Assembly (NCBI GenBank): GCA_022793795.1
Contig: JAAWDM010000053.1
Span: 1-64,000, forward strand
Length of the DNA stretch: 64,000 nt
Direction: 5' to 3'
DNA from: Bacillota bacterium
GTDB taxonomy: Bacteria > Bacillota > Clostridia > Peptostreptococcales > Anaerovoracaceae
The notes beneath the pieces were generated by a model. That model searched no databases and had not been told where the DNA came from. It saw only the letters and a list, made by a program, of their open reading frames with translations. Below, piece by piece: positions 28,609-37,614 of the stretch (the stretch's first letter is position 1; every line of letters begins with the position of its first letter). The position numbers and the translations under genes are program-made.

Positions 28609-30231
28609 ATGGCAGCTCAAGTTATGACAGAGAAAGAATTAGGGGATAAGCTATATCAAACTATGACCGATTTGGTTTCCTTTGGATACCGATATCCGGG
28701 CAGCGATGCGGAGAAAAAGGCTGCTCAGTATATCCTCAAAGACCTGAAAAAAGGTGGTCTGGACGTGGTATATGAGCCATATGAGGCCAGATGCTACCGA
28801 TATACCAGGCAGGTGGTCAGAGCCATAGGAGTTGAGCAGACGTATGAATTTACCAGTCATCCCGTCTGGCTGTCCAAGGGAGGTAAGGCGACAGCGCCTA
28901 TCTATCATGCAGGTCTGGCCATTGAGCCGGTAGAAAACTGGATTCATCAGGTAAAAGGAAAGATCGTGTTTATGGAAAGTAAGCAGTTTATGACTGTGTT
29001 TCCAACCCAGTTGGTGAATCACATCTATCGGGCTGTGGAGGACGCCGGCGCAGTAGGGTTTGTGGCATGGATCGATATCCCTTGCGGTATGCGGGGTAGA
29101 TACGATGAAATCCACGAGGAACACTATACCTATGGCAAGATTCCAGGGGCGGTCATCTGCAGAGAAGATGGCATGATGGTCAATGAAGCCTTCAAGGACT
29201 GGAATGGAGAGATGACCTTGGAAATCGACGGCGACGGAGAGGTGTTTATCGATGGATCGGGAGACATCTTTGGCATCATTCCGGGTAATGAACATGTTCT
29301 AGCAGTGCAGACCCATTACGACAGCACTCACGGCGGCGCTGTGGACAATGCAGCAGCCAATGCGGCATGGATGCATATTCTGAAGGAATTGGCCAAGTTG
29401 GAAGGAGACCATCCAACTATCATGATTTGCGGCAATTCAGGCCATGAGAACTGTATTGGGGCAAGACATTTCATGGAGCGGCATAAGGATTTCATCAACA
29501 GAACCTATGCTTGCATCAACTTTGACGGTCTGGCTGCCATCGGCTATAGTTGGAGCGAACGAGGCGTGATTCCCACAGGACGGGACGATCTTCGGTTTGT
29601 ACATACTTCGGACAATCCGATGCTGCTGAAGATGGTGTGCGAGAAGCTGGAAAAGTATCAGATGCTGCCAGCCAACTATGCGCCTCTGTCCACTTCCATC
29701 GCCAATGAGGATTTGGAAGGTATGTTTTATGATCTGGAAATCCCGACTCTGTTGGTCATCGGTAAACCGATATGGTATCATACGGATCACGATACGCAGG
29801 ACAAAGTGGAGCCAGAACAGATTTACCGCTCCATGATGGGACACTATGAAATGATTCTGGAGATACTGAAGATGGACCCCCAGCAGCTCCGTAAGAACGA
29901 TAGACTGGCTCATGAAGAGGTTGTAAACCAGTTGGTGCCTAAGACCAAGACAGAGACGGAAGAGTGTCACAGTAATATGGGTTATACCTTCAACATCATT
30001 CCGCCGGTACCAAAGGCAGGAGAGCGGATTTACATGTATCAGACCTCAGTTGTCCATGACCCTGGTGTCATCATCGATACGGTTTGGGATTTCGGCGATG
30101 ATAGTCCGGTGGGAAGAGGACAGTTTACAAATCACACCTATGAGACCAGCGGCAAAAAGACGTTGACGGTAAAGTTATATGATAACAATGGAAATGTAGC
30201 AACCTATAAACGAGAGTTTTGGGTAAAGTAA
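28609..30231 (+). CDS. M28-family-like metallopeptidase homolog with C-terminal PKD-like domain
   Basis: AVQTHYDSTHGGAVDNAAANAAW, ICGNSGHENCIGARHFME; C-terminal VWDFGDDSPVGRGQFTNHTYETSGKKTLTVKLYDNNGN. Confidence 0.82.
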   Translation: MAAQVMTEKELGDKLYQTMTDLVSFGYRYPGSDAEKKAAQYILKDLKKGGLDVVYEPYEARCYRYTRQVVRAIGVEQTYEFTSHPVWLSKGGKATAPIYHAGLAIEPVENWIHQVKGKIVFMESKQFMTVFPTQLVNHIYRAVEDAGAVGFVAWIDIPCGMRGRYDEIHEEHYTYGKIPGAVICREDGMMVNEAFKDWNGEMTLEIDGDGEVFIDGSGDIFGIIPGNEHVLAVQTHYDSTHGGAVDNAAANAAWMHILKELAKLEGDHPTIMICGNSGHENCIGARHFMERHKDFINRTYACINFDGLAAIGYSWSERGVIPTGRDDLRFVHTSDNPMLLKMVCEKLEKYQMLPANYAPLSTSIANEDLEGMFYDLEIPTLLVIGKPIWYHTDHDTQDKVEPEQIYRSMMGHYEMILEILKMDPQQLRKNDRLAHEEVVNQLVPKTKTETEECHSNMGYTFNIIPPVPKAGERIYMYQTSVVHDPGVIIDTVWDFGDDSPVGRGQFTNHTYETSGKKTLTVKLYDNNGNVATYKREFWVK

Positions 30232-30251
30232 CCATTTTGTGAGGTGAAATT

Positions 30252-31388
30252 ATGGAAAAGAAAGATAAAGTAAGTGTATGGAATATTTTGACCTTTGGCG
30301 GAGCTTTTGTAGGTCTGATGATCGGCGCAGGCTATTCCAGCGGACAGGAAACCCTGCAATTCTATGGCGGTTTCGGCCTCTATGGTATTGCTGGTATGTG
30401 TATCCAACTGGCCCTCTATTTGTGGCTGGTTCCATCCCTGCTGGGTTATGGATATGATTCGTTACAAGACCCTGATCGAGCTAAGTATCGCTGGTACTGT
30501 GGAAAATATATCGGCACCTTCTTTGATATTGCGGTTCCAATCTATCTGGTTGGCGTAATGTCCATTATGATCGCTGGCGGCAGCGGTATCCTGCTTGATT
30601 ACTTCGGCGTACCGAAACTGCTGGGTGCAACTATCATCTCCGCTGTTGTGGCTCTCACATATCTGTCCGGTGCGAAGAAGCTGATTAACATTGTAGGAAG
30701 CTGCGGTCTGTTCATCATCATCTTCCTGTTCTGTGTCATCGTTTACGGTATCTTCACCGGAACAGAGCTATCTCAGGCCAATGAACTGGCAGAAAAATAC
30801 GACGTACTGACCGGCGCGCCAAACTGGTGGATTGCACCGTTTATCTCAATCTCCTACTGCGTATCCACCAGCGTGCCGTTCTTTACCTCCATCGGTGCGT
30901 CGGCCAATTCCAGAAGGGAAGCTGTCCTGGGCGGCGCTTGTGGCGCAATCCTCATGGGCGGCATCGGCGTTCTGTTTATCACGGCGCTATTGGCCAACTT
31001 AAGCGACGTTTATGCAGCAGATATTCCGACGCTGGTGCTGGCCACTAGACTACACCCGATCTTTGGCAAGCTGTATGCTGTACTGATTATCATCGGTATG
31101 TATTCCACAGCCACTCCAATGATGCAGATGTCCTGCGATGCTGTACCAGTTAAAAACAAGACGCAGAAGTATATTTTGGTAGGCATTGTATTCGTCATCG
31201 GTATTGTGGTTGGACAGTCCAGCTTCAAGAACCTGATTAACGCTCTGTATCCTGTAACCGGATGGATTGGCCTGATCTTCTTAATCTGTCTAGCTGTAAA
31301 GCAGATTATGCTTCGCAAGGAAAAGAAGGAACTGGAAGCTAAGAAGGGAATTGAAGAAGTGAGGAAGACCACTGAAGGAACCAAATAA
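30252..31388 (+). CDS. YkvI-family membrane protein (putative permease)
   Basis: ~10 TM; FGGAFVGLMIGAGYSSGQETLQFY. Confidence 0.85.
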   Translation: MEKKDKVSVWNILTFGGAFVGLMIGAGYSSGQETLQFYGGFGLYGIAGMCIQLALYLWLVPSLLGYGYDSLQDPDRAKYRWYCGKYIGTFFDIAVPIYLVGVMSIMIAGGSGILLDYFGVPKLLGATIISAVVALTYLSGAKKLINIVGSCGLFIIIFLFCVIVYGIFTGTELSQANELAEKYDVLTGAPNWWIAPFISISYCVSTSVPFFTSIGASANSRREAVLGGACGAILMGGIGVLFITALLANLSDVYAADIPTLVLATRLHPIFGKLYAVLIIIGMYSTATPMMQMSCDAVPVKNKTQKYILVGIVFVIGIVVGQSSFKNLINALYPVTGWIGLIFLICLAVKQIMLRKEKKELEAKKGIEEVRKTTEGTK

Positions 31389-31410
31389 GATAGAGTTACT
31401 GTCTAAGGAT

Positions 31411-31440
31411 AAAAGGGCTGTTTCTGCAGCCCTTTTCCTT
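31411..31440 (+). terminator. Rho-independent terminator
   Basis: aaaagggctg-tttctg-cagccctttt hairpin (31411-31436). Confidence 0.7.
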
Positions 31441-31466
31441 TCCAGCAAAACAAAAGGAGTTTTAGA

Positions 31467-33458
31467 ATGAAATATGAGAAGTTATTTACACCTGTAAAAA
31501 TCGGTTCTGTCACCATTAAGAATCGGTTTGCCATGGCGCCTATGGGGCCTCTTGGCCTTTCTGACGCTGAAGGAGGTTTTAACCAGAGAGGTATGGATTA
31601 CTATACGGAAAGAGCCAAGGGTGGAACCGGTCTCATCATTACCGGCGTCACCTTTGTGGACAATGAGGTAGAAGAACATGGTATGCCGAACTGTCCGTCG
31701 CCCACCCACAATCCAGTTCATTTTGTGCGAACTAGCAGAGAGATGACGGAGCGGATTCATGCCTATAATGCAAAGGTATTTTTGCAGATGTCCGGCGGAT
31801 TTGGCCGTGTGACCATTCCTACCAATCTGGGAGAATTTCCGCCAGTAGCGCCTTCACCGATTCCTCACCGGTGGCTGGATAAGACGTGCAGAGAATTGAC
31901 GAAAGAGGAAATTCACAGTATTGTAAAGAAATTCGGCGACGGGGCTTATAACGCCAAGAGAGCAGGTTTTGATGGGGTACAAATTCATGCGGTACACGAA
32001 GGCTATCTCATCGACCAATTTGCCATCTCTCTGTTCAATCACAGAACCGATGAATATGGAGGCAGTCTGGAAAACAGGCTGCGGTTTGCCAGAGAGATTG
32101 TAGAGGAGATTAAAGAGCGGTGCGGAAAGGATTTTCCTGTAGCTCTCCGATATTCTCCTAAGAGCTTTATTAAAGACCTGCGGGAAGGGGCCCTTCCTGG
32201 GGAGGAGTTTACAGAAAAGGGCAGAGATTTAGACGAAGGGGTAGAAGCGGCACGGCTACTGGTTTCTTACGGATATGACGCCTTGGATACGGATGTGGGA
32301 AGCTATGATTCCTGGTGGTGGTCTCATCCGCCTATGTACCAGGAAAAGGGCCTCTATAGGCCTTACTGCAAGCTGATGAAGGAAACGGTAGACGTACCAG
32401 TGCTCTGTGCAGGTAGAATGGACGATCCGGATATGGCCTTAGAAGCCGTCCAGAATGGCGCCTGCGATATGGTTAGCTTGGGAAGGCCTCTTTTGGCAGA
32501 TCCGGATTATGTGAATAAACTGCGGATGGAGCTTGTGGATGAAATCCGCCCATGTATTTCCTGTCAGGAAGGCTGCATGGGCCGAATTCAGGAGTATTCC
32601 ATGCTCAACTGTGCAGTCAATCCACAGGCATGTCGTGAACGGGTGACGGCTTATACACCGATTATAAAGCCGAAACGGGTAATGATTGTAGGCGGCGGTG
32701 TGGCCGGCTGTGAGACGGCCAGAGTGCTGGCAATCAGAGGTCATCAGCCGGAACTGTTTGAAAAATCAGGCCAGTTGGGAGGAAACCTGCTGCCAGGAGG
32801 CGCTCCAGACTTTAAGGAAGACGATATAGCCTTGGCTCACTGGTATGAGGGGCAGATGAAAAAATGGAAGGTACCGGTTCACTATCATGTTCAGGTGGAC
32901 AAGGAGCAGGTAATGGCAGGAAACTATGACGCGGTTGTAATTGCCACCGGCTCTGTACCAAAGGTATTTTCTCTGGGGGATGATGAGAAAGTCTATACTG
33001 CGGCTCAGGTGTTGATGAAGGAAAAGGAACCGGGTCAGTCTGTGGCCGTGATAGGCGGCGGTTTAGTGGGCTGTGAGACGGCTCTTGCGCTGGCAAAACA
33101 GGGGAAGAAGGTGACCATTGTGGAGGCGCTGGATAAACTTCTGACTGTCAATGGGCCTCTGTGTCATGCCAACAGCGAGATGCTGGAACGGCTGATTCCA
33201 TATCATAAAATCCAGGTGGTGACCAATGCCAAGGCTCGTTTCTATCAGCAAGGAGCATTGACCATAGAGACAGACGGCAAAGAACGACTAATTTCTTGCG
33301 ACAGCGTGGTTCTGGCTGTGGGATATGAGTCAGAGAAATCTCTGTATAAGGAATTGGAGTTTGAAATACCGGAACTGTATTTGCTTGGGGATGCTAGGAA
33401 GGTATCCAATATTATGTACGGTATCTGGGATGCCTTTGAAGTAGCCAATCACATTTAG
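31467..33458 (+). CDS. NADH:flavin oxidoreductase / 2-enoate reductase-type (OYE + Fe-S + FAD/NAD domain)
   Basis: IGSVTIKNRFAMAPMG, HAVHEGYLIDQFAISLFNHRTDEYGGS, CISCQEGCMG, VMIVGGGVAGCETA. Confidence 0.93.
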   Translation: MKYEKLFTPVKIGSVTIKNRFAMAPMGPLGLSDAEGGFNQRGMDYYTERAKGGTGLIITGVTFVDNEVEEHGMPNCPSPTHNPVHFVRTSREMTERIHAYNAKVFLQMSGGFGRVTIPTNLGEFPPVAPSPIPHRWLDKTCRELTKEEIHSIVKKFGDGAYNAKRAGFDGVQIHAVHEGYLIDQFAISLFNHRTDEYGGSLENRLRFAREIVEEIKERCGKDFPVALRYSPKSFIKDLREGALPGEEFTEKGRDLDEGVEAARLLVSYGYDALDTDVGSYDSWWWSHPPMYQEKGLYRPYCKLMKETVDVPVLCAGRMDDPDMALEAVQNGACDMVSLGRPLLADPDYVNKLRMELVDEIRPCISCQEGCMGRIQEYSMLNCAVNPQACRERVTAYTPIIKPKRVMIVGGGVAGCETARVLAIRGHQPELFEKSGQLGGNLLPGGAPDFKEDDIALAHWYEGQMKKWKVPVHYHVQVDKEQVMAGNYDAVVIATGSVPKVFSLGDDEKVYTAAQVLMKEKEPGQSVAVIGGGLVGCETALALAKQGKKVTIVEALDKLLTVNGPLCHANSEMLERLIPYHKIQVVTNAKARFYQQGALTIETDGKERLISCDSVVLAVGYESEKSLYKELEFEIPELYLLGDARKVSNIMYGIWDAFEVANHI

Positions 33459-33552
33459 AACGGTATGGTGGATAAAAAATTTGTTAATACATATTGACGT
33501 ATGGAAGAAAATGTAATAAACTATTATTAATTATAAAATATCCATATAAAAG

Positions 33553-33588
33553 AGCTGGACAGAGTTGTCCGGCTTTTTTCTTTTTTGA
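33553..33588 (+). terminator. Intrinsic terminator/attenuator-like hairpin upstream of TadZ-like gene
   Basis: agctggaca-gagt-tgtccggct followed by ttttttcttttttg. Confidence 0.7.
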
Positions 33589-33604
33589 AAGGAGAGGTGT
33601 GTTT

Positions 33605-34750
33605 ATGAAAGCTATAAGGATTGTCATATCTATGAAGGAGATGGGATTTGCACAAGCTATGGCCAGGGGGCTGGCAGAGGCGGAAGAACAACTCCAAATT
33701 ACGATTTTAAGTGCTGAAGAGGGAACTTGCCTTGTGAATGATCCCAAAGGTGAAACAGAATGTGAATCAGCCTATCAGATTCTTGTAACCGACTTGGATG
33801 TGGGTCTATCCGAGTTTTGGCAGAAGAGAGCGGTGAGGCTGGAAAGCTATGCAGTTTCTGTAAAAGAGATCATCCATCGGGTTATGGAAATGGTATATCC
33901 GCCAAATCGAACAGAATCCGCTGAAGAGAAGGTAAATGGAAGAAGGCCGTTTATCATCGGGTTTTATGGAGTCTATGGTAGCTGTGGTCTAACCTCTATC
34001 GCGGTGACCACTGGCAGGATATTGGCAGGCGGATATGGAGAAAAGGTGGTGTATTTGAGTTTTACACCGCAGGATGACGGACAGCTGTACGATGAGCCGC
34101 CATATGATGGGCAGGGAGAAAACAGTTGTGGAGACAGACCTACTTCCAAAAAAGAATTGATGTATCGATTGCAGGCGGACATGCACTTTTATCTTCCCCA
34201 GTATGTAACAGAGGATCGATATGGACTGGCCCAATTTGTAGGAACAGGGAGAGAAAATAGCTTTTCAATCATTCCTCGGAAAGAACAAGGTGGGTTTCTT
34301 CAGCGATTAGCCGGCCTTGCAGATTATGACATTATATTGGTGGATTTGGGAGTAAGCCCATCAGTAGAGCCAGGATTGGAATGGGGTTTGGATTATCTAA
34401 TTGAGGTTCGAAATCGGCAGGATAAACGATGGGAAATAAAGGAGAACATGGAGAATGGAAGGCCAGAACCCACAAAAAAGTTGATTCTTTGGAATCGCGG
34501 GAATGAAAGGCATATAGAAGAGGATAAAGCCGTAACTTGCCATAGTCGTATGCAGATGGAGATTATGGAGGACAAAGAAAGTTTTCAGGTGTGGAAACCT
34601 GTAGACTGTGAGACCGCCAAGGAAAGCAGCCAGGCTATTGCCGTTTCCATGACGAGAGATTTTGCTGAAGGTGTAAAAAAATTGGCAAATTTTTTGGAGG
34701 AGATTGTACTGAAAGCAAAAAGGGAAAATAGTGAGGGACCATATAAATAG
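33605..34750 (+). CDS. TadZ/CpaE-like pilus-assembly ATPase-fold protein with degenerate P-loop
   Basis: First gene before tadA; receiver-like N-domain, IIGFYGVYGSCGLTSIAVTTGRIL in place of Walker A; start ATG 33605 with ggagagg RBS (ORF track starts 33494). Confidence 0.7.
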   Translation: MKAIRIVISMKEMGFAQAMARGLAEAEEQLQITILSAEEGTCLVNDPKGETECESAYQILVTDLDVGLSEFWQKRAVRLESYAVSVKEIIHRVMEMVYPPNRTESAEEKVNGRRPFIIGFYGVYGSCGLTSIAVTTGRILAGGYGEKVVYLSFTPQDDGQLYDEPPYDGQGENSCGDRPTSKKELMYRLQADMHFYLPQYVTEDRYGLAQFVGTGRENSFSIIPRKEQGGFLQRLAGLADYDIILVDLGVSPSVEPGLEWGLDYLIEVRNRQDKRWEIKENMENGRPEPTKKLILWNRGNERHIEEDKAVTCHSRMQMEIMEDKESFQVWKPVDCETAKESSQAIAVSMTRDFAEGVKKLANFLEEIVLKAKRENSEGPYK

Positions 34751-34762
34751 AAAAAGATAGAA

Positions 34763-34802
34763 AGCCGAAACTGGTTGAAGAGACTTGTTTCGGTCTTTTT
34801 GT
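34763..34802 (+). terminator. Rho-independent terminator
   Basis: ccgaaac/gtttcgg stem with ctttttgt tail. Confidence 0.65.
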
Positions 34803-34819
34803 ATGTTAAAAGGAAGTTG

Positions 34820-34887
34820 TGTCGAATCTCGTCGAAAACCAAGAATTTGCAACGGTTTTAGACGATGACATGTCGAATAATGTCGAA
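34820..34887. promoter_or_regulatory. Two phased pairs of putative Spo0A (0A) boxes
   Basis: TGTCGAAtctCGTCGAA at 34820-34836 and TGTCGAAtaaTGTCGAA at 34871-34887. Confidence 0.7.
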
Positions 34888-34896
34888 ATATTTCCC

Positions 34897-34925
34897 TTGC
34901 ATTTAGAGAATGGAAGATGTAATAT
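34897..34925 (+). promoter_or_regulatory. Putative sigmaA promoter of tadA operon
   Basis: TTGCAT (34897-34902), 17-bp spacer, TAATAT (34920-34925). Confidence 0.65.
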
Positions 34926-34966
34926 TTTACTGTAATGTAAAATAATTACAAACTAGAAGGGATGAG

Positions 34967-36244
34967 ATGAAAGAGTTCATGAAAGATATGCTGGAGCAAG
35001 TGAGATTTTCCTTGGCAGCGGGAGACGGGATAGACGATGAGGCCGCCATGGAACTGATTGTAACTACTGTGTTTTCCGATGAAAGGTCAGAGATATATTC
35101 CATAGAGGAGCTAGATCAGGTGATAAAGCGTTTGTTTTATAAGACCAGATGTAGATTGGGAATTTTGCAGCCTTTAATGGAAGAACAGGAGGTGACGGAA
35201 ATCATGGTGAACGGAGCCCAGAATATTTTCGTAGAACGGGAAGGGGTGATAGAACGGTATGGGTTATCCTTTGATTCCAATGAGGAAATCGAGGAAATCA
35301 TGAGAGCGGTTGCAGCCCAGGTTCATCGGGAGGTTAACGAATTGCAGCCTATTGTGGACGCCAGGTTGGAGGATGGCTCCCGTGTCAGTGGTGTATATAA
35401 GAATGTGGCTATCAATGGGCCAACCCTGACCATCAGAAAGTTTTCTGAACGATATATGACCCTAAAACATCTGATACAGGCAGGCACGATTACGCCGGAG
35501 GGCGGTAAACTTTTGACTCTGCTGGTAATCTGTGGATATAACATCTTTATCAGCGGCGGAACTTCTTCAGGAAAGACCACCTTTCTCAATGCTTTGGCAG
35601 AGTATATTCCCAAAGAGGAACGAGTTATCGTCATCGAAGATTCCAGCGAATTAAAGCTAAATCAGGTAGAAAATGTTGTACATTTGGAGTGCAGAAATAG
35701 CAATGCATCAGGCAAAGGACAGGTGGATATGTCTAGGCTGATTAAAGCCAGCCTTAGGATGCGTCCAGACCGAATTATTGTGGGAGAGGTGCGGGGCGGA
35801 GAGGTACTTGACATGGTTCAGGCCATGAACACAGGACATTCTGGGAGTTTGTGTACAGGGCATGGCAATTCGGTGGAGGGGATGCTCCGGCGGCTTGAAA
35901 CCATGTATATGATGGCAATGCCTATTACCATAGAAGCGATTCGTTCTCAGATTGGGGAGGCTATCGATATCATGGTACATATGGAGAAAATGGAGGATGG
36001 ACGTCGCAGAGTTGTGGAGATTACAGAAGTCATCGGATATCGAAAGGGGGAATTTATATTAAATCCGCTTATGAAGTTATTGGGAGGTAGGGAAGGAACA
36101 TTGACGGTTACAGGAAACAGTCTAAGTTTTAGTAGAAGAGCGGTTTGGAAAGGAGACGTCTATGCAGATCAATTACGAAACATGGGACTTATACGCAACA
36201 GATTGGATCATGGTGACAGCCATGTCCATGGGAATGGGGATTAG
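34967..36244 (+). CDS. tadA: TadA/CpaF type II/IV secretion ATPase
   Basis: ISGGTSSGKTTFLNAL Walker A; VIEDSSELKL; RMRPDRIIVGEVRGGEVLDMVQAMNTGHSGSLCTGH. Confidence 0.96.
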   Translation: MKEFMKDMLEQVRFSLAAGDGIDDEAAMELIVTTVFSDERSEIYSIEELDQVIKRLFYKTRCRLGILQPLMEEQEVTEIMVNGAQNIFVEREGVIERYGLSFDSNEEIEEIMRAVAAQVHREVNELQPIVDARLEDGSRVSGVYKNVAINGPTLTIRKFSERYMTLKHLIQAGTITPEGGKLLTLLVICGYNIFISGGTSSGKTTFLNALAEYIPKEERVIVIEDSSELKLNQVENVVHLECRNSNASGKGQVDMSRLIKASLRMRPDRIIVGEVRGGEVLDMVQAMNTGHSGSLCTGHGNSVEGMLRRLETMYMMAMPITIEAIRSQIGEAIDIMVHMEKMEDGRRRVVEITEVIGYRKGEFILNPLMKLLGGREGTLTVTGNSLSFSRRAVWKGDVYADQLRNMGLIRNRLDHGDSHVHGNGD

Positions 36245-36911
36245 TATAGGATGGCTGTTTTATGATAGCCAGGTGGCAAGTTTGGGGTGTATCATGGTCG
36301 CTTTTTCCATGGTAAAGAAACGATATTGTTTGTGGAAAGTGGAGCAGAGAAAAAAACAACTTCTCCTTCAGTTTCGTGATTTACTTTATTCCATATCTTC
36401 ATCGGTGGCTGTGGGCAGAAGTATGGGACAGGCATTGGAAGAAGCCATGGAATTTTGGCAAGGAACTTATACGTCAAAAGACTATATCATGAAGGAACTT
36501 GCCGCTATGGTAGCGCAGATGAAAGAGAGCAATACCAGTGAGGTTACGGTACTGGGTGATTTTGCAAAGCGAAGCGGGCTAAAGGATATAGGGGATTTCG
36601 TTCAAGTATATATGTGCTGCCGCACATCAGGAGCCAATATGTTGAAGGCTATCGATCATGCCACTGAAATGATTGGAGATAAGATCAGCCTGGAACAAGA
36701 GCTTCATACATGGATGGCACAGAAACGGTTTGAGAGCAGGATAATTCTTTTGGCTCCATTTCTCCTTATGTTGCTGCTTAAAGTCCTTTCCACAGGCTAT
36801 TTGGAGCCTCTGACAGCATCTACACAGGGATATATGGTTAGCAGTATGGCGCTTTGTATGATTGGTGCGGCTTGCATTTTGATGGAGAGGATGAATCAGA
36901 TTGAACTTTAA
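36162..36911 (+). CDS. TadB-like type II secretion F-domain protein
   Basis: T2SSF-like LLYSISSSVAVGRSMGQALEEA..; aaaggaga RBS before ATG 36162. Confidence 0.85.
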   Translation: MQINYETWDLYATDWIMVTAMSMGMGISIGWLFYDSQVASLGCIMVAFSMVKKRYCLWKVEQRKKQLLLQFRDLLYSISSSVAVGRSMGQALEEAMEFWQGTYTSKDYIMKELAAMVAQMKESNTSEVTVLGDFAKRSGLKDIGDFVQVYMCCRTSGANMLKAIDHATEMIGDKISLEQELHTWMAQKRFESRIILLAPFLLMLLLKVLSTGYLEPLTASTQGYMVSSMALCMIGAACILMERMNQIEL

Positions 36912-37389
36912 AAGGAAAGTGAAGAAAAAGCAGAGGGAGAATTATTTGATTGACTTGACCAGATTCTTGAATCAGTTATTGCTGCTTTTGGATAGCGGTA
37001 TGGTATTGGAGGAGGCTTTTTATCGTATCGGAGAAGGATATGAGGCAATGCCTGTGACACAAAGAAGCAAATTTTCAGAGGAATTTTGTCATATCTGTCA
37101 GATGAGTCAGAGTACAGGAGAAAATGTGGTATGGTTATTTTACCAATTTAGTCGAAAAAGCGGTGTGAAAGAAATGATTCGGGTTGCCAATATGATGACA
37201 GACAGTATGGATCGAGGGACAGATTTATGGGAGCAGTTGTACGGTACATGCCGGCAGCTTTGGACAGAGCGAAAACGGCTGGCCATGGAGCAGATTAGAA
37301 TTGGAGAGAGTAAAATGAGTTTTCCGTTGGGATTATTACTGATGGCTTTAATCATTGTTACCTCAGCGCCGGCTTTAATGACGATTTAA
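36901..37389 (+). CDS. TadC-like type II secretion F-domain protein
   Basis: LNQLLLLLDSGMVLEEAFYRI and C-terminal KMSFPLGLLLMALIIVTSAPAL. Confidence 0.85.
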   Translation: MNFKRKVKKKQRENYLIDLTRFLNQLLLLLDSGMVLEEAFYRIGEGYEAMPVTQRSKFSEEFCHICQMSQSTGENVVWLFYQFSRKSGVKEMIRVANMMTDSMDRGTDLWEQLYGTCRQLWTERKRLAMEQIRIGESKMSFPLGLLLMALIIVTSAPALMTI

Positions 37390-37412
37390 AGGATAGTAAA
37401 AGGAGGAGACTG

Positions 37413-37598
37413 ATGATGAAAAAAGGAAAAAGAGCAGGTTGGAGTTTAAAGACCATGCTGGGAAACCGGCAGGGAATGGAAATGGTACAGGTAGCCATTC
37501 TAGTGGCCATCGCAGTGGCCATAGGGTTAGTTTTTAAAGAGCAGATTGGAGAGTTTGTGGAAAATACTTTCTCGTCACTCAATGAAATGGACTTTTAA
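37413..37598 (+). CDS. Flp-type pilin subunit
   Basis: GNRQGMEMVQVAILVAIAVAIGLVFKEQIGEFV: short pilin with hydrophobic helix after a G-M cleavage-like motif. Confidence 0.8.
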   Translation: MMKKGKRAGWSLKTMLGNRQGMEMVQVAILVAIAVAIGLVFKEQIGEFVENTFSSLNEMDF

Positions 37599-37614
37599 AA
37601 GAGATAGGGGAGAA

